From the NCBI GenBank assembly GCA_944376125.1, contig CALWBQ010000034.1:1-64000 (forward strand): 64,000 nt of DNA, given 5' to 3'. A program made the position numbers and the translations under genes. Source of the stretch: an uncultured Lachnospiraceae bacterium (GTDB lineage Bacteria; Bacillota; Clostridia; Lachnospirales; Lachnospiraceae). How positions within the stretch are numbered: the stretch's first letter is position 1; the number at the start of each line of letters is the position of its first letter. Of this stretch, positions 27,297-36,627 are shown piece by piece. The notes beneath the pieces are model-generated. The model was given only the letters and a program-made list of their open reading frames with translations, searched no databases and had not been told where the DNA came from.

Positions 27297-28940
27297 CTAC
27301 CTTGCGTTGTAGCGCTCTAACGCTGTATTCTGGATCTCAATAGCTCTGTCGATTCCCAGCTTCCTCATATTTTCCAGATACTGGTCAAATGTATCCAGAC
27401 TTTCCTGTCCCATAATGTATTTGATCGTCATCTCGTCCCGATAGGTTTCGACTTCATTCATAATGGTCGCGTATTCTTTGCTTTCTTCGCTATTTGGCGT
27501 GATCGGAGGCAGCAGGTATTTTCTCATATCGCTGTCAGGCCATACTTCATATCTCGCCTGGATCTGTTCTTCTAAGGTCATAGTCTGCTCCGGCAGTCTG
27601 GAATCCGTATAGTATGGACCTCCTGAACTGTTCATAGTATAAGAGGCAACTGCTGTCTTTAAGGACCAGCCATCCGGGTTATTTAAAATAATATCCGTCA
27701 ATTTAGGATATCCATCTACCATCTCATAGCTTACGCCTTCAGTACCGAAATTGGTATACATATGTCCCTCTTCGCTGAATGCATAGTCCAGAAGTCTTGC
27801 CGCTCTCTCCACATCCTGACAGGAGGTAGTAATGGCTGCTGAGCTGATGCCGGAATACCTGTTTTCACAGTGGCCTCCGATCGGGCGGTCCCCTTCTTCA
27901 AGTGTAGGCCAGGGAACAGGAACCAATGTATAATCGGGATTTTCTTTCCTTCCGGCTGTAATCCAGGCACCCATGTGGCCTTCCGTCAGTCCCACGGAAG
28001 CTCCCGCCTGGCCGGAGGTCATCTTAGCCGAAACCTGATCTTTTTTCAAGCTGACCAGATCCACATCCACCAGACCTTCCTGATACCACTGAGAGAAAAC
28101 TTCCAGATACTGCCGGTATCCATCTTCGATACTGCCGTAATGCACGGTTCCGTCATCTCCCAAATAGAAATTGACAGAAGGCAGATACGCCATAGCCACC
28201 GGGTTAGATGCAACAATTCTCTGATCCGAATAGATATATGACAGCGGCGCAATCGCCCCTTTTTCCTCCTTAAAAGCAGTTAAAACCGTATGCCACTCAT
28301 CTATGGTGGTGGGTACTTCCAAATTTAATTCTTCCAGCCAGTCTCCTCTCATCATCGGCCCAAGAAGAACAGTTTCCGCTTCTTCCCGAATCATTGGAAA
28401 TGCATAGTACTGGCCATCATCCGTCTTGATCATTTTGTCAATCTCTGGGTTTGCCTCCAGATAAGCCTTCAGATTTGGACAATACTGGTCAATAACATCA
28501 TTCAGCGGCACAATCACCCCATCAGAAATTGCCTTTGACGGCCCTCCCGGATAATTTACCAGCCAATTATACTCCATAATATCCGGCAGATCCCCGTCTG
28601 CCATAATCAGGCCAAACTGCTCCTGCGCCTGACCTGCCGGCGGATGCTGGAATTCAATATCAATTCCCGTGCGCTCCATCAACCCCTGAGCAAACGGTGT
28701 ATCTGTCATCGTAGTAAATTCCAGGGCCACATTGTTATTCAGTTCCTTCCACCAAGTCAGAGGTTCTCCTTCTTCCATCGGATAGCTGAATTCCTCTGAG
28801 CTGCCTTCCGATGCCTCTGTCCCCGCTGCTGATGAGGGTTCTGCCTGTGAGCTGCTCTCCGTCTGTCCCCCTCCGGAGCATCCGCCGACCAGCGCCGCTG
28901 CCAATACCGCTGACCAGACCATAGCGAATCTCTTTTTCAT
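27297..28940 (-). CDS. Extracellular solute-binding lipoprotein (LplA type)
   Basis: 547 aa. Lipoprotein signal MKKRFAMVW, hydrophobic core, lipobox ALVGGC with Cys21, then a Ser/Glu-rich linker and a large type II binding fold (about 60-545). Size and sequence match LplA-like proteins paired with LplB/YtcP permeases, which import oligosaccharides and use a shared MsmX-type ATPase encoded elsewhere. The permease genes lie 6 kb upstream in the same locus. Confidence 0.86.
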   Translation of the reverse strand: MKKRFAMVWSAVLAAALVGGCSGGGQTESSSQAEPSSAAGTEASEGSSEEFSYPMEEGEPLTWWKELNNNVALEFTTMTDTPFAQGLMERTGIDIEFQHPPAGQAQEQFGLIMADGDLPDIMEYNWLVNYPGGPSKAISDGVIVPLNDVIDQYCPNLKAYLEANPEIDKMIKTDDGQYYAFPMIREEAETVLLGPMMRGDWLEELNLEVPTTIDEWHTVLTAFKEEKGAIAPLSYIYSDQRIVASNPVAMAYLPSVNFYLGDDGTVHYGSIEDGYRQYLEVFSQWYQEGLVDVDLVSLKKDQVSAKMTSGQAGASVGLTEGHMGAWITAGRKENPDYTLVPVPWPTLEEGDRPIGGHCENRYSGISSAAITTSCQDVERAARLLDYAFSEEGHMYTNFGTEGVSYEMVDGYPKLTDIILNNPDGWSLKTAVASYTMNSSGGPYYTDSRLPEQTMTLEEQIQARYEVWPDSDMRKYLLPPITPNSEESKEYATIMNEVETYRDEMTIKYIMGQESLDTFDQYLENMRKLGIDRAIEIQNTALERYNAR

Positions 28941-29038
28941 GTGTTTGATCTCCCTTCTCTCTGTGATTGTTTCAGGTGCCTTTATTATACAGACCTTTCC
29001 ATGCAGATTGATATCGGAAAAACCTTAAAACCATAGGA

Positions 29039-31318
29039 CTATTTGCGATTTTGCTTCTTTTGTCCCGGTGTCACGCCTTTTTTCTTTTTAAATACCCGTA
29101 TCAGATAGGTACTGTCCCGGAAACCGGCTTTCTCTGCAACCTCTGTGACGGACATTCCTTCCCCCAACAAACGTTCCGCCTCGTCCAGTCTGGCCTGATT
29201 AATAAATTCCAGCAGGCTTCTACCGGTCTCTCTTTTATAAATTGCAGACAGATAAGAAGGTGTCATGCGAAAATGAAGTCCTGTCTGGGAGATATTAAGA
29301 TCCGGATCCCGGAAATTTTCCAAAATATAGGACTGGACTTTTTGAACCAGCTCCTCATTCTTTTTGTTTCCCTGCTGCTGTTCACGAATTTTCCCGCACA
29401 CCGTTTTCAGCAAGCCGTAAAAAATCTCTTTCATCTGATCCGGCGGCAGCTTTGCGGATAATTTTTCCATGACATCGTTCTCTTCTGCTGCATCGTGGTA
29501 TCCGCCCGCATCTGCAGCTTTCAGAATCGTCCCGAGAATATCAAACATCATGCACCGGTAGGCGCTTAAGGATATGCTGCCCGGTGTGTACTGCTGCAAA
29601 ATAATCCCTATTGTATCCTCTGCAATTTTCTGATTGCCCGCTTTGATTGCCTGGAATAATTTCTGATCCAGTTCTGCATTGTACTGGTAAGTCCGTTCTC
29701 TTCCCCGCACGTCCTGGCAGTCGATCAGATTTTCTCCCAGCAGCGGAATATAATCTTCCATCTCGCGGGTGTCATCATAGGATCTGAAAATTTCTGTGCG
29801 GCTGCCATAGCAGTCGCCCAAAAGAGCAGTAATCTCATGATGGAATTTTTCCTCAATCAGTTCCTGGGTCTGATAGATTAATTCCTGGATCTGGGCCATT
29901 CCCTGTTCTGTATCAAAATTGAGAATGGCCGCCATCCCCTCTCCGGCATGAATCATATAGATTTTAAAATTTCCGGTATTCTCAGCCAGCTCTTCAAAAA
30001 TGTTCTTTAAAATAAATAAAAGCAGGGACTTTTCCTCCCCATTTTTTTCTCCATCTGTTATGATGAACTGGACCACCACAAATTGGCCATACGGAAAGCA
30101 AATACCGTTCTCTGACAATTTCTCATCTATGTCTTCTGTATATGAATTTTCCAGCAGGCGAAGCAGATAATAGTTTGTCAGTTCCCTCTTATCTCTCCGA
30201 ATGACCCGCATTGCATTAATGCGTTCCTTAAAAAATAATGCAGCCTGCTCCTGCAGCCACTGGTACTCATCTTCTCCTTCCTGGATTTCCTGAGTTTCAT
30301 TCTGAGATTTGAACTGGTTCACCAGATCCGACAGGATTTTGACCGGATGGTAATGTTTCTGCGACAAAGCACTGGCTATCACCACTCCAATCAAAATGCA
30401 TCCAAACAGGGAAACAAAATAGAACTTCTGCATCTGGTTCGCATTCTCTTCGATCACGGTTCGCGGTGTGAGCATGATATAGTTCCACTTTGTAGCTGTA
30501 GACTCGATCGCCATTCCGGCATAGACATCTCCATCCCACCGGATTTCCTGGTATTCTTCTTCGCCCTTTTTCAGTTCTTCAAAGAGAGACGCCGAATCTA
30601 AAGTTTCAAAATTGTCTGTCTGACATACAACCTGGCCATCCCTGTCCTGAATGCAGACTGCAGTCTCCTCCATCCACCGGGCCGACGCCAGCAGTCTTTT
30701 TAGAGAATCCTCCTCAATCACCACCGCCGCTGCATACTGAGGTTCTCCAGATCCTGCGGCACTGGGGTCACTGATCATGCACAGAAGGTCCGTTCCTCCA
30801 TTGAGATTCGGCAATTTTATACATTCTTTGTAATGGAACTGAAGAAAAACCTCTCTCAGCTTTTCCCCATCTACCGTCCCATCATAAAAAGCACTGGCAT
30901 ACAGATCTGGAGTCATAGTGCCTTGTCTCCCTGCGATCTGGTCTGCCCCGCTAAAATAGACAAAAATATCTTTGATTGTCTCATCAAAATAAAAGGTCTC
31001 CAGCTCTTTTCCCACCAGATACAGCTCGTACGCCATGTCCTCCGGCTCAAACAGTCCGGTATTCCGCACTCTATCTACAGATTCTAGTTGGGAAGCTACC
31101 ATTGCCATCTGCCAGATCCTCTGCATATAAGAATCCGTCTGCTCCCTGATGCTGTCCAGGGACCGCTGTGTCAGATCTTCCGACTGCTCTGTGACCATTC
31201 CCTTATTGTAAACGTGCAGCATAGCCCCACAGATCAGCGGTATCACCAAAATCAGCAGATAGGAAAGCAGAATCATATAGTATTTCTTTTTTCTGCTCAC
31301 ATTCTGTCTTATTTTCAG
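29039..31318 (-). CDS. Membrane-anchored AraC-family regulator
   Basis: About 759-771 aa. An N-terminal transmembrane helix (ILLSYLLILVIPLICGAML), an extracellular sensor region of about 250 residues, a second helix (FVSLFGCILIGVVIASAL), a linker, and a C-terminal pair of AraC helix-turn-helix motifs (NISQTGLHFRMTPSYLS and SVTEVAEKAGFRDSTYL). This layout is common for Lpl-type ABC loci in Firmicutes. The start is uncertain: TTG at 31354 has no ribosome binding site, whereas CTG at 31318 follows AAGGGGGG by 8 nt and is used here. It probably senses an external glycan or binding protein and activates the surrounding genes. Confidence 0.8.
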   Translation of the reverse strand: MKIRQNVSRKKKYYMILLSYLLILVIPLICGAMLHVYNKGMVTEQSEDLTQRSLDSIREQTDSYMQRIWQMAMVASQLESVDRVRNTGLFEPEDMAYELYLVGKELETFYFDETIKDIFVYFSGADQIAGRQGTMTPDLYASAFYDGTVDGEKLREVFLQFHYKECIKLPNLNGGTDLLCMISDPSAAGSGEPQYAAAVVIEEDSLKRLLASARWMEETAVCIQDRDGQVVCQTDNFETLDSASLFEELKKGEEEYQEIRWDGDVYAGMAIESTATKWNYIMLTPRTVIEENANQMQKFYFVSLFGCILIGVVIASALSQKHYHPVKILSDLVNQFKSQNETQEIQEGEDEYQWLQEQAALFFKERINAMRVIRRDKRELTNYYLLRLLENSYTEDIDEKLSENGICFPYGQFVVVQFIITDGEKNGEEKSLLLFILKNIFEELAENTGNFKIYMIHAGEGMAAILNFDTEQGMAQIQELIYQTQELIEEKFHHEITALLGDCYGSRTEIFRSYDDTREMEDYIPLLGENLIDCQDVRGRERTYQYNAELDQKLFQAIKAGNQKIAEDTIGIILQQYTPGSISLSAYRCMMFDILGTILKAADAGGYHDAAEENDVMEKLSAKLPPDQMKEIFYGLLKTVCGKIREQQQGNKKNEELVQKVQSYILENFRDPDLNISQTGLHFRMTPSYLSAIYKRETGRSLLEFINQARLDEAERLLGEGMSVTEVAEKAGFRDSTYLIRVFKKKKGVTPGQKKQNRK

Positions 31319-31398
31319 TTTTATGACCCCCCTTTTTATCCATTGTTCTAACAATCAGTTTTACAGCAAATGTTCGCCCCCTGTCAATGGATTTTCCT

Positions 31399-33111
31399 TC
31401 AGGCATGATTTTTTACCGGCATCTCCCCTTCCGGCTCAATCTCACCAAATATAGTGCCGGCCGCCACTTCGATGTTCCGTATCGTAGTAGCAAATGTCAC
31501 AATTACCGTCCCGGCCTCTTCCGGAATCGTCAGTTCATACGGCGTATTCGTCACAATAATGATGTTTTTGCCTGCCAGGGCTGCCAGCTCTTTCACCTTC
31601 TCAATGTTGCTTCTCCTCCCTCTGGTGAAGTAGCTGGTAATGATGATGGTATCATAACCCTGTATCTTATCCTCTATCCGCCTCAAATCCTCCTCATCGT
31701 AAGTATATGCGGTCTCCAGATAATCAAGATTCCGGCTGTACCGGCAGCAGTTCTGATACAGCATCCCCGGATAATACGCCAGATTCACAAAGCGGCTCAT
31801 ATCTGCCTGTTCCACGATGAGAATTTTCTCTTCTCTGGAAAGAGGGAGAATCTTCTCCCGATCTCTGGCAATCAGCACAGATTTCACTGCCGCTTCTTCT
31901 GAGAGAGCAAAAATACCCGGATCTCTCAAAATCCGTTCCGGTTCTTCAAAATCATCGGTTCTGGCATGGAACATGCCGTATTCATATTTCAGCGAAAGAA
32001 TCCTGTATATTTTGTCATCCAGCTCCTCCCTGGTGATCCTGCCTTCCTCAATAGATTGGCGAATGGCTTCTATGGTCTCCTCCACCAAATTCCCCTGTGA
32101 TTTCATCAGAACCAGGTCTGCCCCGGCTTCCAGCGCCATAGCACAGGCTCTGGCCACACCGTACCGGGTAGCAATCCCTCCCATAGTCATGCTGTCTGTG
32201 GTGACCACGCCCTGAAATCCCATTTTTTCTCTCAATAGCCCGGTAATGATCTTTCGCGATACTGTTGCGATGCAATCTGGATCCAGAGCGGGATAAATCG
32301 TATGGGCAATCATAATGCAGGGAAGCAGTTTCTTCTCAATCAGCCTTCGGTAGGGAAGCAGTTCGCGATTCCACAGAGTTTCTCTGTCAGCATTCACCAC
32401 AGGAATCTCAAAGTGTGCGTCTACCGGCGAGTCGCCTCTTCCCGGAAAGTGTTTGGCTGTGGCGATAATTCCCGCATCTTTAAAGCCGCGGCAGGCCTGT
32501 TCAGCGTATTCGGCTACTTCCTCTGCAGAATCCGAGTAAGATCTGGTACAGATTTCCGGATTCCTTGCATCAACATTGACATCTACATTCGGCGAATGAA
32601 GACAGTGGAATCCAACCGCTCTGCACTGAAGTCCCACTGCCTTTGAGACCTCATATGCCATGCCGCTGTCCCCGGAAGCCCTGACTCCCATAGAGCGCGG
32701 GAAAAGCTGTACCTCTGAGAATCCGCAGTTGGCGCTCTCTCCACCTTCCTGGTCAGTTGAAAAATGGAGAGGGATCCCCAGGGGTCTTTTTCTGGCAGCC
32801 TGCTGAAACGATTGCAGCAGCTTTTTATACTCCCCTGCTGTACATTGAGGCGATGGCACCCCTTTTTTTATCCCATTATCATTTTTTATCGCCACCACAG
32901 TCCTTCCTGTCCGGGGATCTACGTAATTTGCAGAAGCTGACCGTCCATGCGGCGTCAGACGAAAGCCACCGCAGTGGTACTTTTCGATCATTTCAAACAC
33001 CCTTTTAGTAGCAACTGTCCCGGAAAATCCCAAGGTCAGCATTGCCCCAATTTTCTGATCCAGGGTCATTTTTTCTATTATATGGACAATATTTTTATTT
33101 GACTTTTCCAT
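31399..33111 (-). CDS. GH3 beta-N-acetylhexosaminidase-like enzyme (NagZ type)
   Basis: 570 aa. GH3 NagZ signature KHFPGRGDSPVDAHF at 220-234 supplies the Asp/His general acid pair (D231, H233), and D306 in VVTTDSMTMGG is the expected nucleophile. A C-terminal domain (about 400-570) follows. No signal peptide, so it acts on imported fragments. It is directly after the sulfatase gene (17-nt gap). Together they suggest cleavage of a beta-N-acetylhexosamine exposed after desulfation. A peptidoglycan-recycling role is possible but less consistent with the ABC/sulfatase context. Confidence 0.85.
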   Translation of the reverse strand: MEKSNKNIVHIIEKMTLDQKIGAMLTLGFSGTVATKRVFEMIEKYHCGGFRLTPHGRSASANYVDPRTGRTVVAIKNDNGIKKGVPSPQCTAGEYKKLLQSFQQAARKRPLGIPLHFSTDQEGGESANCGFSEVQLFPRSMGVRASGDSGMAYEVSKAVGLQCRAVGFHCLHSPNVDVNVDARNPEICTRSYSDSAEEVAEYAEQACRGFKDAGIIATAKHFPGRGDSPVDAHFEIPVVNADRETLWNRELLPYRRLIEKKLLPCIMIAHTIYPALDPDCIATVSRKIITGLLREKMGFQGVVTTDSMTMGGIATRYGVARACAMALEAGADLVLMKSQGNLVEETIEAIRQSIEEGRITREELDDKIYRILSLKYEYGMFHARTDDFEEPERILRDPGIFALSEEAAVKSVLIARDREKILPLSREEKILIVEQADMSRFVNLAYYPGMLYQNCCRYSRNLDYLETAYTYDEEDLRRIEDKIQGYDTIIITSYFTRGRRSNIEKVKELAALAGKNIIIVTNTPYELTIPEEAGTVIVTFATTIRNIEVAAGTIFGEIEPEGEMPVKNHA

Positions 33112-33128
33112 TTTTCTCCTCCTGTCAC

Positions 33129-34592
33129 TTATTGATCCAGACCTGTCCTCTCAAATTGGCACTCAGGCGCATGGTACCGATTCAGCAATTTTATCATTTT
33201 CTCTTTCAGATCCTTCTCCAGTTTCTCATCGCGTATGGGGGTGGTCTGTCCCGGATCCTCTTTGATGTCATAGATCAGATGGTAATCCGGCGCATGTTTG
33301 TGTCTGTGGGACTTTCTGGGAATCTTCATCTGCGGGACACCGTGGGTATTCTCCAGAAAGCAGCCAAATTCCGCCTCCGCCAGAATCTGTCTGTCTATAA
33401 ATCCCTTCGTGCCTCTGGGCATCAGCGTATAGTGATATACGGTCGAACCATCTTTGGGCTGCCTGCAGTAACTATATCTGCCGTCAAACAGGTTGATGTC
33501 TTTTCCGAAATATCCGTACAGAACTCCTTCATGCAGAACTGTTTTTTCTCCCCGGATCAGCGGAAGAAGGGAAACGCCGTGCACACCTTCTGGGATCTTG
33601 GCACCATAAAGATCCATCAAGGTTGGCATCAGATCCATGGCCGCCGTCAGTTCCGAGATCCTTCTGTGGCAGAAGGCAGTGTCCGGTGTACAGATAATAA
33701 GCGGAAGGTGAACCAGCTCCTGATAATCAAACATGTAATTCTTTGCCCAATATCCGTGTTCGCCCAAAAGATGGCCATGATCGGTTGTAAATATCACGAC
33801 CGTGTCCTTCCACAGATCCATCTCGTCCATTTTATCTAAAAATTTCCCCAGCCATACATCAGCCATTGTCAGGACCCCTGCGTAGCTTTTCCGAATGTGC
33901 TCTACCGCCTCCGGCCCCTCTTCTACCTCCCGGTAAGGCGGCCAATCAAAATGGTAGGGCCCAGTCCAGGTATCATTGTAAAGATCCCTATACTTTTTAG
34001 GGCACACAAAGGGCTCGTGGGGATCGAAAACCTCCAGGTGAAGATGCCAGTTGTCTTCCCGTCCATTATTTTCCAAAAAATCAATTGCCCTCTGAAAGCA
34101 TCTGGGTGTGGGGTATTCCTCTTCATTTTCTGAGTTGAAAAATTGCCGGTTTACCCAGTAAGGGCGCCTGTTTTTTCCAATGAATTTCGGGATTTCCGGT
34201 TCTTTGACCAGCGGATGCCATTCATCCCCCTCCTGCCCCCGCTCCAGCTCCCAGGTATCAAAAAGAGTGTGATATGCCTCCCCGCCGCTCTCAAAATAGT
34301 GGTAATGGTCTGTAACTATGTGGCAATATGTACCTTTCTGCGTCCGAAGCTCCGCAGGAAGGCAATCGTCCCATGGCTCTACAGGTCCCCATGGCGCCTC
34401 CAAAAAGTTCAAGCGCCCTGTCATCAGCTCTCTCCGTGCAGGCATGCAGGGGAGAGAGCCTGCATAATGACAGTCAAATACAATACCTCTCTCCGCCAGC
34501 CGGTCGATATTAGGGGTTCTGACCCTATCTGCTCCATAAGCTGTCAGATAGTGGCGGTTCAGGGAATCCATCAGAATAAAAATAGTTTTCAT
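33129..34592 (-). CDS. Cytosolic type I sulfatase with CMPAR active-site motif
   Basis: About 487 aa from the ATG at 34592 (AGGCGG 7 nt upstream; a TTG 6 nt earlier is weaker). The N-terminus FILMDSLNRHYL carries a metal-binding Asp. The formylglycine motif is C-M-P-A-R-R-E-L-M-T-G-R from residue 49, a variant with Ala for Ser. DPHEPF and FTTDHGHLLGEHGYW supply the remaining ligands. No signal peptide. Lies between the YtcP permease gene and the GH3 gene. A GlcNAc- or uronate-sulfate substrate is plausible from context only. It needs an anSME maturase, not seen here. Confidence 0.87.
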   Translation of the reverse strand: MKTIFILMDSLNRHYLTAYGADRVRTPNIDRLAERGIVFDCHYAGSLPCMPARRELMTGRLNFLEAPWGPVEPWDDCLPAELRTQKGTYCHIVTDHYHYFESGGEAYHTLFDTWELERGQEGDEWHPLVKEPEIPKFIGKNRRPYWVNRQFFNSENEEEYPTPRCFQRAIDFLENNGREDNWHLHLEVFDPHEPFVCPKKYRDLYNDTWTGPYHFDWPPYREVEEGPEAVEHIRKSYAGVLTMADVWLGKFLDKMDEMDLWKDTVVIFTTDHGHLLGEHGYWAKNYMFDYQELVHLPLIICTPDTAFCHRRISELTAAMDLMPTLMDLYGAKIPEGVHGVSLLPLIRGEKTVLHEGVLYGYFGKDINLFDGRYSYCRQPKDGSTVYHYTLMPRGTKGFIDRQILAEAEFGCFLENTHGVPQMKIPRKSHRHKHAPDYHLIYDIKEDPGQTTPIRDEKLEKDLKEKMIKLLNRYHAPECQFERTGLDQ

Positions 34593-34607
34593 GAACAATC
34601 CGCCTTT

Positions 34608-35489
34608 CTATTCTTTCACTGCGCCTACCATCGTTCCTTTGGCAAAATGTTTCTGAAGGAACGGGTACACACACAGGATCGGTACCGTCGCCACTACAAT
34701 GGTAGCGTACCGGATGCTCTGAGAAATTGCATCCTGCGTCCCGGTATCTCCTCCGATCGCCATAGAGGACATATCATTCTGAAGCAGGATCTCCCTCAAA
34801 ATCAGTTGGATAGGATATAGCTCTCTGTCCCTCAAAATAGCAGAAGCCCAGAACCAACTGTTCCATATGTGAACGCCATAGTAAAGAACAATTACCGCCA
34901 GCATCGCTTTTGACAGCGGCAGGACGATCTTAGTCAAAATCGTGATATGACCGGCGCCGTCTATCCGGGCAGCTTCAATCAGACTTTCCGGAACCGCAGA
35001 AAAAGCGGTTCGCAGAATAATCATATTTCTTGTCTGGATCATAAATGGAATAATCAGTCCCCAAAGGCTGTTTGTCAGATGGAGATCCTTCAGGTTTAAA
35101 TAAAACGGAATAATGCCTCCCTCAAAGAACATGGTAAACACAATAAACAGCATAATCGGCTTCATAAAAAGCACGTTTTTTCTGGACAGGAAATAGGCTC
35201 CCAGGGAGGTCATAATCATATTTAAGGTCACACCCACCACCAGGATAAACAGGGTATTGGCATACCCTTTGATCAGCATCGGGTTTTCAAACACCTTCTT
35301 ATACGCATTGACCGTAAAGTCCAGCGGCGCCAAAAGAAGGCCGGAGTGGCTCATCAGTGCATTGCTGTCGCTGAAAGAAGCCATCACTACATACCAGATT
35401 GGATAAATACAGATAACTATCAGAGCCGATAAAATAATATAATTACATACCTGGAAAATCCGCTCTCCCAGTGAACGTCTTACCTTCAT
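34608..35489 (-). CDS. Carbohydrate ABC permease (YtcP/LplC type)
   Basis: About 293 aa from the ATG at 35489 (GGAG 9 nt upstream; a GTG at 35510 lies upstream of that site). Six predicted membrane segments and the EAA-type loop SLIEAARIDGAGHITILTKIVLP. It pairs with the upstream LplB-like permease. Imports oligosaccharides delivered by the LplA-like lipoprotein. Confidence 0.88.
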   Translation of the reverse strand: MKVRRSLGERIFQVCNYIILSALIVICIYPIWYVVMASFSDSNALMSHSGLLLAPLDFTVNAYKKVFENPMLIKGYANTLFILVVGVTLNMIMTSLGAYFLSRKNVLFMKPIMLFIVFTMFFEGGIIPFYLNLKDLHLTNSLWGLIIPFMIQTRNMIILRTAFSAVPESLIEAARIDGAGHITILTKIVLPLSKAMLAVIVLYYGVHIWNSWFWASAILRDRELYPIQLILREILLQNDMSSMAIGGDTGTQDAISQSIRYATIVVATVPILCVYPFLQKHFAKGTMVGAVKE

Positions 35490-35503
35490 TGTTGCTTTCT
35501 CCT

Positions 35504-36421
35504 TTACCACAGGCTGGTTTCCGTCAATCTCTTTGAAACCCTGTTGGCCAGTATAATCAGTACCAGGTTAATCAGCGAATTGAACAGACCAATAGCTGTT
35601 GAGTAGCTCCAGTCCTGCTCCAGCAGTCCGATCCTGTATACATAGGATGAAATAATATCTGCAGTTTCGTAAGTAGCAGAATTATAAAGCAGAATTGTTT
35701 TTTCGTGTCCCATGCTCATAGCCCGGCCGATCTGCATGATCAGCATAATTACAATTGTCGGCGTAATACCAGGAAGCGTCACATGGAGAAGCTGCTTCCA
35801 TTTTCCCGCCCCGTCAATAGCCGCCGCCTCATACAGCTGGCTGTCTACACCGGACAAGGCCGACAGATAAATGATGGATCCCCATCCCACCTGCTGCCAG
35901 ATAGAAGAAGCCACATAAATCGTCCTGTAAAGTTTCGGATTCTGTAAAAGAGGACTGGCCTCCCCTCCAAAAAAGACAATAATATCGTTGATCAGCCCTG
36001 TGGTCATGCAAAAGTTTGTAATCATACCGGCCACAACAATCATAGAGATAAAATGAGGCAGGTAGGTAATCGTCTGAGTCAGCCTTTTGAATTTTTCATT
36101 TTTCACCTCATTCAGAAGCAGAGCCAGGATAATCGGCGCCGGAAATCCGAACAGAATATTATAAAAGCTCAGCAGAACCGTGTTTCTCAGCAGACGCCAA
36201 AAGTATATTCCATCAAAAAAACGCACAAAATTGTCCAGCCCCACCCATGGACTGCCTGAAAAACCCAGTGCCGGACTGTAATCTTTAAAAGCGATCAGCG
36301 CTCCGTACATAGGCTTGTAATGAAACAGCAGATAAAAAATAATAACCGGAAGCACCAGCAGATACAGTGACCGGTTTCTAATCCAATCCTTTCTCACCTT
36401 TCGTCCAAACTGCCTTAACAT
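35504..36421 (-). CDS. Carbohydrate ABC permease (LplB type)
   Basis: 305 aa, six predicted helices starting with LYLLVLPVIIFYLLFHY, and an EAA loop YEAAAIDGAGKWKQLLHVTLP. It is the first gene of the glycan import locus, with GGAG before the ATG. The ATPase is absent from the locus, as is usual for this subfamily. Confidence 0.88.
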   Translation of the reverse strand: MLRQFGRKVRKDWIRNRSLYLLVLPVIIFYLLFHYKPMYGALIAFKDYSPALGFSGSPWVGLDNFVRFFDGIYFWRLLRNTVLLSFYNILFGFPAPIILALLLNEVKNEKFKRLTQTITYLPHFISMIVVAGMITNFCMTTGLINDIIVFFGGEASPLLQNPKLYRTIYVASSIWQQVGWGSIIYLSALSGVDSQLYEAAAIDGAGKWKQLLHVTLPGITPTIVIMLIMQIGRAMSMGHEKTILLYNSATYETADIISSYVYRIGLLEQDWSYSTAIGLFNSLINLVLIILANRVSKRLTETSLW

Positions 36422-36478
36422 TCTTCTCCCTCTCCTTTCACCGCTCCCAATGCGGCTTAATCTCTTGAGACTATTCTA

Positions 36479-36498
36479 AAAAACTTGTCGAAGTTTTT
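36479..36498. promoter_or_regulatory. Inverted repeat upstream of lplB-like gene
   Basis: AAAAACTT and AAGTTTTT separated by GTCG, an 8-4-8 perfect inverted repeat about 60 bp before the lplB-like start. Possibly an operator for the AraC protein or part of the promoter; no function is established. Confidence 0.35.
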
Positions 36499-36537
36499 AT
36501 ATCGGAAAAAAATAAAAAAAGTCGGACTTTAAGAAAA

Positions 36538-36591
36538 TAAAAAAGGAGCCGCTGCTCCATAGATGGTATTCATCTATTTTGCAGCGACTCC
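36538..36591 (-). terminator. Terminator after the dehydratase gene
   Basis: Outer arms 36545-36555 and 36581-36591 match at 10 of 11; an inner perfect 7-bp stem (ATAGATG/CATCTAT) continues the hairpin. On the minus strand CCTTTTTT follows. It separates the IlvD/Edd gene from the lplB-like promoter. Confidence 0.75.
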
Positions 36592-36627
36592 TGACACAAA
36601 ATATCGTATTCTGTTTTCAGCACAGTC

